Source of the DNA: Cryptomeria japonica
Taxonomy: Eukaryota; Streptophyta; Pinopsida; Cupressales; Cupressaceae
Direction of reading: 5' to 3'
Assembly (NCBI RefSeq): GCF_030272615.1
Contig: NC_081405.1
Span: 156,817,454 to 156,881,453 of the forward strand
DNA: 64,000 bases
The notes under the pieces were generated by a model that saw only the letters and a program-made list of their open reading frames with translations, was not told the origin of the DNA and ran no database searches. Shown here in pieces: positions 46,246-57,159 of the stretch. Made by a program: the position numbers and the translations under genes. Position 1 is the first letter of the stretch. The number at the start of each line of letters is the position of its first letter.

Positions 46246-48135
46246 ATCAGATGGCCCGTGTGGATTCATGAACTCAACATGCCCGAAAGTTACCTATCAC
46301 GTAGTAGCGAAAAGGTTTGGTGGGACCCAGCGATAAGGACTTCTTTCTTGGCTAAAAGCATTCTATCGAAGTATCTAAGATTCAAACAGTATCGATGAGA
46401 CCCAGCGATGTCTCATCGATATAAAAGGGGCATCAAAGAAAGAAAACACCGATGAACTTTAGAAAGGACTCATCGAAGACAGTAACTCCATCGATAAAAG
46501 TTATTGAGGAAAGTGGAGATGGTTCTCATCGACAAGAAAAGGTCTTCAAGGATATAACACTATCGGTGCAAAAAGACTCACCAAAAGGGATGGTCCCACC
46601 AACAAAAGGTATCGAAGAAAGTAGATGTGGCCCCCACCGATGAGAAAAGGTTTTTGAAGAAACAATATCATCGATCCAAGATAAAGAAGATTCACCGAAA
46701 GAAGCATTCTCATCGAAAAAGTGATATCGATAAAATAGAAGAAAACTACATCGATGAATGATATCGATAAGGATATGAGTTTTGATGGGAGGACAAAAGA
46801 AGTCACCGAAGTCCAAAGTCTCTTCGACATGAAACCCGATAGACAACAAAATGATTTCGATGAGAATGAGTTTCGAGGAGACTAAAAGGCATGTCTCCGA
46901 TACACATGGTTTCATCGATAGAAGCCATCTCTCTTTGTTTCATCTGATCGGACGGACAGCATGGTTTCGTGAGATCAAGTTGAACGTGTTTTAACCTTCG
47001 CGAAGTGGCGAAAGGGTTTGGCAGGTCCCAAAGATAAGTGGTCCTCTTTGGTTAAAGAATGATCGGGTTGGAAAAAGATCAATGGCTTCTCGTTGTTTTG
47101 TGGCCGGGAGATGCACGAACTATACCTTCAGCGAAAGAGAAAAAAGGTGGAGGGTCTCGCTAAGAGTGGTAGTAAATGTGGTAACCCCAGTTGGCGATGA
47201 CATGGCAGTGACAAGGCACTCAGTTGGCGGTATGCAGTGGGTCCGGGCAAGGTTGTCATAAAAAGAGTAAACAATGAGCAAGTTCTTGAGATCTAGCAGC
47301 TCACGTGAATTCGTCAAGATAAGATGCTATCAAGTTAGTCATTGCGAAGTAGCGAAAAGGCCGATGGGCCCAAGTTACAGGCATGGCATGAAGTTAAAAG
47401 CAGATCAGGTCTATTTTGATCTAACGGTTCTCGTGGTTTCGTGGCTGCAAGCCAAACAAAGAATAATGTTCGCGAAGTCGCGAAAGACAAGTGGAAATCA
47501 CACAAAGGAGTGATGTGGCATAACAGCTGTCACTTTTTGTAGAGCTTGATAGTAATGTGTCGAGTGACACATGGTTTAAAAAAGTGGTTGAGGGCCCACC
47601 TAGGTGTAACCGATAGTTATGTGGGAATAGTAAAAGGGAACATGTGATGGATTAAGGGTGGAACCAAAAGGAGTTTCCAGGGCTAATGGCCGACTACCAT
47701 GTGGCGTTTATTAACCAGAGAACAAGTGGGGTAAGTAATTCTCGGATAAAGGGCCCACTTAAAAGGCATTCATCTCAAGATTGATCCAACGCTTCTCGTT
47801 GTTTTGTGACCCGAAGATGCCCGCAGCTCAACCTCAACAAAATGGCAAAAACCGTTAGCCTTCAAGATGAGGCGCAGTTAGTTAAAAGGATTGACGGTCC
47901 CAGTTGGAGTTAAAGGCTGGGTGATTTGAGTTTGATCTAACGCTTGGCACGGCCTCGCGAAGGAAAAGTGCACGACTGTTAAACTCCACAAAGTGGCGAA
48001 AAGGAGGTAGGGCCCGACACTAAAGCAAAGAGATTAAATGGAGATAAAGGTGATGTAAGTTCTCAAGATCCAATGGCCAGCATTGTTTCACGAAAGAAAA
48101 GAGCATGGGTTTTATGTTCTATGAAGTAGCAAAAG
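46246..48135 (+). repeat. Eight-unit degenerate repeat array in the copy 2 leader
   Basis: Eight units each combine a GATCYAAYGGnTnnCGT-like segment with a GCGAAGTnGCGAAAAGG-like core and often a following GGGCCC or GGTCCC. Cores lie near 46301, 47001, 47131, 47344, 47472, 47837, 47988 and 48121. Spacing varies from about 130 to 700 bases. An ATCGAT-rich block with a TATAAAAG box (46423-46920), shared with copy 1, lies between the first and second units. No coding signal. It is probably untranslated leader or LTR DNA of the family B carrier. Confidence 0.55.
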
Positions 48136-48480
48136 AGCGAAACAGAGGAAAGACTTAGAGAAATTATGACCCGTTGGAGCCAATTTTGAATTCAATTTGG
48201 TGAATTTAATTCTAAAAAGAAAGCCAAAGAATGTGGAGTTAATTTCTAAAAACTTAAATGCCAACTTGCCCTTTTCAATCCGCATCAACTTGATTGCTAA
48301 GTATTGTTTCATCAAAGTTTGTCACAAAGCGAATTGTTGTAGAGCATTTTTCTTCAGGCAAATAATCAGGTTTCTTGTGCTTTTCTTGATAACTCTTGGT
48401 TTGTTCTCAAATACTGTTGTGTGAATTACTTCATTAGACATCTGTGCTAGCTTCTAGTGGTATAATTGTTTGACCAGAAT

Positions 48481-51098
48481 GGCACCCAGAAGAGAATTTA
48501 CAAGGAAAGTGAATTACTAGGACTGAAATATCTGTGATGATTTTTTAGAGCAACTAACCATGTCCACCAATGCTGGGGCTAAGGCCAAAGAGCTAGTACC
48601 TAAGAACCCTCGTCTAAAAATTGGAGATGGCCTTTATGATAAGGGTAATTGGTTGAGGGACCCTGAAATAGGATTGTCAGGCTTAGGAATCTTCAAAGTC
48701 AGTTTCGGGTAGAGGAATTCCCCAGCTCCTTTGAATGGCATATGGGAGCAGGATGTAGGAAAGCTTGTGGTCCCAGGTGTTTTATGGATGTAGATCTGTT
48801 AGCCATGATTGCACAGAATTATGACTCTGTGGCAAGATGCATCAGGAACATAAAGGGACCAGTCTTGATTGAGATAAATGAAGATGAATTCAGGAACGTG
48901 TTTAAACTCAGTGAGTCCTCCAATTTGTTAGAACCTATTGACTTTGAGTCGTTAGCGCAGGTTTACAACACACAAAGGGATCATCTTAGAAGTGGTCCAT
49001 TGAAAGAATTCTTTGTAAAGATAGGGGGGTTAACAATTGTAGGCCCCAGCACAATGGAACCATTCTCTCTCAACCTATTCACTCTGAGAGCTAAGGGTAT
49101 GTATTGGGCATTATGCCAGATTTTTGGAGAGGATGCTAAAAAGAATATGCCAACCCATTATATGTTAATGATTGCACAAATTCTAAACCCCTCCCTAGCA
49201 ATAACATTTGATTATTCCTCATACCTTGTTGATGCAATTCATAAAGGGCTAGTAGGAATCAAAAATGGTAAGGTGGATAGGCCATTTGGATGGTACTCCA
49301 TGTTAATGCATATCTTTATGTTCAAAGGGGCTAATTATTTTGGAAAGGAGATGGACTTGATTAAGGTCAAGGATAAAGAGGAGATGCCAATGCAATTGTG
49401 GAGTACTATTCTATCTTGGGATAGAGAAGATGCAAGTTATTTAAAGTTTGGTAGATGCTTTGCATCTAAAATTAGGATTCTTCTATGCAAAGAAAACCCT
49501 AGAATTCCTAAGGCTCTTTTGGAGTTCTCAGACCAAAGGAGTTTGCAGAGGATATCAAGATTGTTCACAATTGGGGAGACATATATTTGTACCCTGTTTC
49601 TACTATTTTTAGAGTGTTTGGATTTAGAGGCACCCCTTTTTTACTACCCTATCAGGTCCCATTGAAGATAGGGATTGCAGAAGTCCTGAGACAAATTGGG
49701 GGAGTACAAGAAGCAGAGCTAACCAATAGAGGTCAAGGGACTATTTTCCCAACTATTACCATGGCTCACCATTTTGTGATCACTAAGGGTGGATGGAGAT
49801 TTTTTGAAGAAATCTTTAAGACATATAGGCTGTCTAGTGCAGTGTCAAGATGTGTAGACCCCAAGGATTTTTTCAATGGCATGTTCAGAAAAAGAGCAGT
49901 GTGCAGAGGTAGGCCACATCAATTTCAGTTCCCAAAAGATCTGATTAGAAATGAATTCAGCTTAGATGAGCAAGAACTAAGGAAGGGGAAGTGGGTGACA
50001 TATAAGAAAGCCCTTGATTTTATCCATCAATTTGACACTAGCTATGACCCCCTTTCTAGCTTCAATCCATTTGTGGAGAAAATAAAATTCCCGATTCTTT
50101 ATTTTGAAGATCTCATGCAGACCTTAAAAGAAAAGAGGGGGGCCATAATGCAAAATGAGCGTGATAAGGCTAAGATGGTATTGGCTAAGCCTGCCTTTGC
50201 TAGAGATATCCCACGTGGTGACTGTGTAATGCACAAAAGGTCAAAGTACACTATGATAATGCCAGTGACAGGTGAGCCTTCCACTTCAAAAGGGAAGAGG
50301 AAAATTGAAGATGTCATTGACATCCAAGATTCCCCTAAGAAGCAGAGAGTGGGAAAGGACATTGAAACTGATGAGCCTCAATATTCTCCATCTCAGTCTC
50401 CTATCCACATTGGAGATGACCAAGCTATGGCTAAACAATTATTGCAGTTAGGGAGTCTCGGTGAGATTGCCTATACCTATGAGGAGACCCAAGAGGGGAT
50501 GCTCGAAGAGCCACCTAATACTGAAATGGATTTAACTGATGGTGAGTTAAAGGGCCAAGAAATGGACCTTACTATTAAGCAAGCTAGTGAAGAATTCCTA
50601 GCTAACAGTAATTTTGTCACATCAGGAGATTTTATACAGTTTCTATGGAAGCAAAATATTGATCAATTCAAGACTAGATGTGAACAGAGGAAAAGTGAAC
50701 AGCCTCTTAAAAATACAACTCAGGTAGAAGAAGAGGTTAAGCAAGAAATGATGGAGGAGTTCAAAGCAATCACCCCTGAGAAAGGAAGAGAAATGGTAGC
50801 AAAGGTTGGTGTGTTGATACTCCCTGAATGGGATATAGCCGATGCCTTAGTGCTTGATGCAGTGAGGAAAGAAACAAAGCCTATGGAAGGAGTGACATTC
50901 AGCAAAGATAATGTTGCTCTTGTCATGTGGTCTTTAAAGAAGGATGAAAACAAAAGAAGGAAGGATGCATCAGATTCTAGCCTCTTAGGAGGCATGATAG
51001 TTAAAAGAGTCCAAGACATAGGGGTAGTGGAATTTGCAGGCACAGTCCTAGAGACTGCAAAATTCAGTGTTGATGTGAGGCCTCACCTCGACTCAGTC
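48481..51098 (+). pseudogene. Family B protein, copy 2, main part (unknown function)
   Basis: An ATG at 48481 opens M-A-P-R-R-E-F-T-R-K, soon broken by stops; frameshifts near 48665 and 49530 are followed by a long open run to 51098. Aligns with copy 1: I-N-E-D-E-F-R-N-V-F-K-L; Y-S-S-Y-L-V-D-A-I-H-K-G-L; YSMLMHIFMFKG; H-N-W-G-D-I-Y-L-Y-P; G-F-R-G-T-P-F-L-L-P; and ITPEKGREMVAKVGVLILPEW near the end. Between them is a region rich in charged residues with a basic nuclear-signal-like stretch (S-K-G-K-R-K, S-P-K-K-Q-R-V-G-K) at about 50290-50350. The frame is cut by an insertion at 51104 and a helical tail resumes at 55013. Unknown function. Confidence 0.65.
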
Positions 51099-53558
51099 TG
51101 ACATTCAGTGGATTTTATATTTTAGACTATTATGGATACTTTATTTTGATGCATTTTGAGACTTAGAACTTATATGATTTTAGGATTTGGATAACATTGC
51201 TATGATTTGATGATTTACTTACATGCTTTTTGAGATAGAACACTACATGATTATTAGATAGAATGATATTGCAATGATAGATGTCGATATTGAATTTGCA
51301 GGACTTTATTCTAAATATAGAACTATGATGTATGTTTAGTTTATGTGAATTGGGATGAAAATTGCTTATGTGAAATTGCTTGGTAAAAGTTGTATTTGAT
51401 CTGTGCAGATGAAAATTGTATGTTACTGATGATGTGCATTGTTATATTATTGAATTATATTATAATTGGATATTTGGAAGTACTAATGTGTAAATTGAGA
51501 TGCGCAAGAAATTTACCATGTGACCATGGAAAATTACGGAGAATCAAACCTAGACTTATGTATGTTCGTAAAGCCAGGGTTGTCTATTTGGAGAGACAAC
51601 ACCCCGTTTGTGTTGTATTTTATTCGTAACAGTATATGCTGCATGAGTGTTAAGTGTTAATTAAATTTTAATGTGTAAAAACCTCAAGAGACAATTTCAT
51701 GTTTTATTTTTGTAAAAGTATTTTATTAGTGTCACTTGACACGTGTGTATTTAAATTTAAATATTTTATTTTGTCTCTTGGTGGGAAAGTGTTTAATTAT
51801 AATTAATCTTAAATAAAATAATGTGTTGTCAAAAATATTTTGGGAATATAATATTTGGAGTGGTCAACTTATGTTTGACCCGAAAATAAACTTCAGAGGG
51901 GTTTAAAATGGGTTAAATGAACACCTAGGGGTAGTTTAATAAGGTTTCCTAAAGCCCATAAGGTATACCTAGGGGTTAGGGGTAATTTTAGGCAAGTTTC
52001 TACTTTATAATGATCTTTTTAACACTTTAAAAATTGGTTTTTTTGAGTTGAGCGAAAATTGAAAATTAGAAGTTAAATCTAATCAAGATTTTTCCTTTTG
52101 GAATGAGAGTCTTTTTGCTTTTTTGCTTTCTTTCTTCTTTTTTGGTTTTTTTTAGAATCCTGTGAGAACTCAGAGAGTGAGCTTCTTAAGGAAGATTTTT
52201 GGGAATAGCAGGGTAATCACCCACTCTCCATTTTTGGGGACAGAAGAAAATTTAGAAGAAAAATAATGTTATGGTATAGAGGAATTTGAATAAGGGTAGA
52301 AGGAAAAAGATTTGTGGATTGGGCAGCTCTTCATCAGATATCATAATAACCTTTGGGCAGATTAAGGTTGGTTTCCATTTTTACTTTTAATATCTTCTTC
52401 TTGTTCATGTCTGGAAGTTTGTTGGTGTAAGAAAACTGTATTCTTGGAAGTTTATGTTTGAGAATCTTTTGATATTTTGTTTTATGAATTGATGTGTTTT
52501 GGGAGTTTTCTCAAGATCTCTTACTCTTGGGAGAGAAGAGGATCTTGAGGGTGGTAGCAGTGACAGCCCTTGAGTGAGAGACTCTCTTTTGAGAGTGATC
52601 ACAAGGGATCTTTGTGTGACCCTTGCTGCATGGCCTGTTTGTGCAATGGGGGTCATAAGGAGGGTTATAAGGCTAGAATGCCTTTGGGGGGCATAAGGAT
52701 TAAGGGGTTGAGAATTCTTGATATTTTTATTGTGCCATGAGGTGGCTTCTTGTTTATTTCATACTTGCAATTCTCCTTAGGGTATTTGGTCCACTACCAC
52801 CCTTTTGAAATGATCATCACCAAAGTGTGGTGCTGTGTAAGCCAGGTTGGGAATGTGTCTGGAATATCTGTATGCATTGCTTTCTATGTGTATGCCTGTT
52901 TGTTACCTGTCTAGGAATTGGTTCTCCGAGCTCGGGGGTGGCTACCGGTTAGCCTAGGCTGGGAGGTGAGCACTCCGTGGTCATATTTGTGTTTTCTATT
53001 ATGCAGGAAATTCAGAGGAAAGAGATTAGGAACCATGAAAGAGATACAGAAGATTGTTATTGAAGATACTTGAATTCAGTTGCAGATGTTTGTTAAAAGT
53101 TGTTATAGAAATATGCCTCATTCATAGAAAAGAGAAGCAAGTTGTAATTTGTGAAAGTAGACTTGAAGTCTTATTGTTGTGACTATTCAGAGAAAACATT
53201 CTGTAAATTGGTAGAATATCTTAGAGATGTTTTAAAAAGAAAAGCTTGTTATTTCTACTTCTGGTTTATTTGAAAAAGAAAAGTTAATTTGTGTTGCATG
53301 CAAAGCTTCTTGTATTATGGAAAGGAATAAAAGAATTGTTTTCATTCAGATTTTAACTATATTTTTACTTGAGGCAAAATAGAAGTTTTTATATACTGAA
53401 AGATTTTAAGTATTTAAAATGGAAAAAGTTGTTTTATTTGAATATTTTATTTTTAAAAAAAAAAAAAATCAATGAATTTCTTTATTCCAGAAAAAGTATA
53501 ATGTATCTTTGAATAGTGTTCTAAATTGTATTTTAGATAACATTGATTTAGAAGCTTA

Positions 53559-53561
<3 letters not shown>

Positions 53562-53620
<59 letters not shown>

Positions 53621-53815
53621 CTGATTTAACTTTATGTTTTTTTTCCTTTTATTAAATTAGCTTAAAAATTTTGCATGTAAATTTCTCTTTTAAAAAATTT
53701 ATATAAATATATAATGAAATAAATTTCATCTTTTTAACTATGATTATAAAAGTTAAGTAAATATAAATATATACATATATATATATAAATATATATATTT
53801 ATATATATATATATT

Positions 53816-53914
<99 letters not shown>

Positions 53915-53935
53915 ATATATTTATATATTATATTT
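53562..53935. repeat. AT microsatellites
   Basis: A (TA)n run at 53562-53618 and a longer imperfect TATATATT run at about 53762-53935, followed by T and A homopolymers to 53970. A further TA run lies at about 54490-54570. Confidence 0.95.
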
Positions 53936-53989
53936 TTTTTAAAAAAAAAAAATTTAAAAAAAAAAAAAAGTTTTGGGTCCCCGCGGACT

Positions 53990-54191
53990 CCACTGTGTGT
54001 ACGCACAGTGGACGGCCGCGCGGCGCCCACTGTGTGCACACACAGTGGAGCCACTTGCGGCTCCCACTGTGTGGGCACACAGTGGACGGCCACGGCCGCC
54101 ACTGTGTGGCCACACAGTGGGGAGCCGCTAGCGGCGCCCACTGTGTGGGCACACAGTGGTGCCGCGGCGCCACTGTGAGCTCACACAGTGG
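53990..54191. repeat. Array of six 22-bp palindromes with GC-rich palindromic spacers
   Basis: Six copies of CCACTGTGTGnnCACACAGTGG start at 53990, 54027, 54064, 54099, 54138 and 54170, a near-regular period of 32-39 bases. The outer arms are constant; the centre varies (TAC, CAC, GGC, GGCC, GGC, AGCT types), and the 54099 copy is a perfect palindrome. The spacers are GC-rich and mostly self-complementary too, for example GCCGCTAGCGGC (54124-54135) and GCCGCGGC (54161-54168). It lies about 110 bases upstream of a TATA-like box. It could be a bank of protein-binding sites in a U3 region or a structure-forming repeat. Confidence 0.85.
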
Positions 54192-54532
54192 TGCGCGTGG
54201 CCAGCCGCCTCCCAAAACTCCTGTGACCTGCGATAAAATGGTTCCATGGCCGCCAAGGGCTTCGGCCCAGCCAAAAATATTGACTGTTAAAAATTATATA
54301 TGGTATAAAACCCTAGCCGAATGGGGCTAGGGCAAGTTGTTATTAAAAATAAATAAGTTAATTAGATTAGATAATATATAAGTGGGGAGATTTGAACCCT
54401 ACTTAGGGTTGGGGGAAATATGAAACAATATTTAGGAAGATATAATGTTTTTTTTAAATTTAGAATTAAAATATTTGTCATTTATGCAAAATATATAATA
54501 TATATATATATGTATCCATATATATATATATG

Positions 54533-54570
<38 letters not shown>

Positions 54571-55012
54571 AATATATGAATTTTTGAGTATTTTGAGTAA
54601 GTAATTAAATTATAAATATATAAATATATGCATATTCAAATATGTATATATGTATATATTTATATAATCCTGATTTTAATTTGGGATAAATTATAAAGAG
54701 AAATATAAAAGAATTGAAAAGACTATATAGTCTTATGGGAGAATAAATTAAATTTTTCACTCCTATATCCTTTAGTTTGATTAATTTAATAAACCTATCG
54801 ACTAGATATCTCTTGGAGATAGAATTAAATCAGTAGGTTCTCCGCAATTAAAATTTAACAATTTATCGATGCTTAGTTCATTTTCAGAATTAGCTCGAAT
54901 TTAATAATGGAAATTTCATTAACGTTTGTCGCAAGAGTGAACTTGTTAATTAATTTAGTATGTTTTATAAAAAAAATTTGCTCCATTTTTGCCCTAAATT
55001 TTGGGCATGACA

Positions 55013-56044
55013 GTTGCGGTGGCAGAGAAAGAGGCATAAGAAAAGGCTAATCTCCAATTGAAGTTGGAGACTATTTTAAAAGCTCACAATGATGCTAAAG
55101 AAGGAGTAGCCAACAGAGACAACATAATTGCTAGACTCCAGAGTCAACTGGCAGGTCAATACCATCCCGGTGAATCTTCTACACTCATGATAGCCTCCTC
55201 TCCAGCAAGACCCCCTCCTACTAGTCCCATCATTTAATATCCCCCTTCTCCTATGCCTTCTAGTTCCCAATTACCTAAAAATTTCCAACATGAGTTGGAA
55301 AAATTGAAACAATCTCAGACATTGTATGCAAACAAATATGAGGAGAAGGTGAAAGCCACCATCTTGAAGTTTTCTGACTCAATCAAAACCTCCAATGTAT
55401 ACATAAATATGAAGACGATTCTTGAGATTTTGATCAAATTGAGAGAAGAAGCCACTTTGGAACCAATCCTAAATAAATGGGTGCCTAGAGGTAAAGAGTT
55501 AGAGCTCATGTGTTCTTCCCATGCAGATGCAGAAGAGAATGACAATCTAAGGTCCACATGTGAGTTTATAAAAGAAATGAATATTCTTTCAGTGGAAGGA
55601 GCATGTATAAAAAGAAAACAACTTTATAGGAAAGAATATTCAAATCATAAATTTGAAATGTTTCTAGGAGGTTTCATTGGTCCTGTCCAGCTAAAGGAAG
55701 AGAAGACTTGGTTAAAGGAGGTGGACCACAATTTGTCCCTAAGGATCAATCAAATTATTAGTACTGATGACACATCCTTATTTGTCCAAACAATTGAGGA
55801 AATTGAAAAAGTGAAATCTCATTATCGTTTCATAGAAATAGAGATTGGGCATGTACGAGTCACTTGGAAGCAGCTAGAAGATATGAAATAGAAGATTGCT
55901 AGTTTTACTTGGCCTAGTGGTGATGTGTATCAGGAGTGGAAAGATAAGTATATGGGACATAAAGAAGATGCTCGGGAGCAGTTACAGGAGGTTGCAACAG
56001 AACAAAAAGCAGAGGAAGTCGCAGATGTTGAAAAGGACTTATAA
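55013..56044 (+). pseudogene. Family B copy 2, C-terminal coiled-coil tail
   Basis: Helical, charged sequence from 55013 (V-A-V-A-E-K-E-A, then A-N-L-Q-L-K-L-E-T-I-L-K) through a Pro/Ser linker (55180-55260) to an open run at 55253-55891, then on to a stop near 56044 with one internal stop. Predicted coiled coil throughout. Follows directly on the family B frame if the 51104-55007 insertion is discounted, although the frame differs. No motif. Confidence 0.5.
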
Positions 56045-57100
56045 CCGCTTCTTGAAAATGATCGGTTGTTTGTAACAAACTTTCTTTTGAAGGGTCCAAA
56101 GCTTGTATGCATCCATACTATTATAAATGGATACCAGGACTCCTAAAAAAATGATCGCAAGTAATTGTAAGAAAACATTGCAGAAATTTATCTGAGCTTT
56201 TTTCTAGTCTTATGGAGAATACTCTGAGTTTTGTAATATTTTCTCAAAATTAATATCAATATTCAAACTAGAAATAGTGTATATACATAAATATGCATAG
56301 CAGTCATAGGGCAACTCATGTCAAATGTGCAAATCAATACAATAAATAATCTTAGTTTGTAGCCCTATAGCATCATAATGCAGTCCTTGACCAAGTATGC
56401 ATACAAGAAACATCTAGTTCTATTAAGGCACAAGCATCAAAGTCAGAGGTTATGACAACTAGTAAAAAAACATCAAGAACAAAAATTTTAGTCTCAAGAA
56501 TTAGGAGTTGTAATAAAAAAACTTACAAGGATGAGGCATATTCATAACTTTTGCAGTCCCACCTTGGATATCAACACTAGAAGCAACTCATATTGTTCCT
56601 GTACAGATAAGACAATATGGGAGTTCATTATACCTAGCAACTCATGGTGTTGTTGTTCATGTTGGCTCTATTGGACCCTGCAATTAAGATTAAATATACA
56701 TTATTCAATAAGATTAACTGTGCAACATAATGAAATATTGAAAAGTGTGTTACCTTGTTGAGCTTCGCTTGGTTTCGAGAATAGTTTAATATTCTCTACT
56801 TAACAGGGCCAACCACGTGAAGGTGGAAGCTCATTTGGCCCCTCCCCCCCCCCCTAACATCACTCTAAATTCCCCATTAACATCTTATAACATTCATTCA
56901 TTAATTCTTTCTACCATTAATAAAATATAGCATTCATTCATTAATATCACATAACATTCATTAACACATAACATTGATTAACATTAATTAACACGCAACA
57001 TTCATCAATATTAATTAACACATATCATCCATAACCATTAATTAGCACATAATTACATTCACTAACACATAAAAATCAGTCATTATCAAATAAGTTAGAT
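56045..57100. other. Non-coding DNA with degenerate CATTCATTAA repeats
   Basis: No gene. A C run lies at about 56844-56857. From about 56865 to 57075 variants of ACATAACATTCATTAA recur many times, possibly subterminal repeats of the CACTA element to the right, but no CACTA terminus with an inverted partner could be placed. Confidence 0.5.
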
Positions 57101-57159
57101 TACAATCATTTCTTTCTTTGTTTTTTCTTTGAAGCTATGAAAAGACTAAGTGGAACATC

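Larger units (their letters stand above)
51104..55007 (+). mobile_element. 3.9-kb insertion in family B copy 2 (probable very long LTR)
   Basis: Flanked by TGACA at 51099-51103 and 55008-55012; discounting it, charged helical coding sequence follows directly. No coding region lies inside. The sequence is AT-rich with three large AT microsatellites, a GC-rich palindrome array (53990-54191) and a TATA-like TATGGTATAAAACCC at about 54299. It ends with the inverted GCCCTAAATTTTGGGC just before 55007. Best explained as a long solo LTR in + orientation, but the left end lacks the usual TG, so the exact boundaries and the type are uncertain. Confidence 0.45.

Noticed and set aside
53990-54191. CRISPR-like spacing of 22-bp repeats with short spacers
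   Set aside because: Nuclear plant DNA, spacers of 10-17 bases that are themselves palindromic, and no Cas genes; treated as a palindrome array instead.
53815-54330. Cys/His/Thr-rich open frames on both strands
   Set aside because: They are translations of the palindrome array and AT microsatellite, with no independent coding evidence.
56574-56585. CACTAG as the left end of the CACTA transposon
   Set aside because: No inverted partner and no 3-bp duplication could be shown; the pentamer alone is expected by chance.
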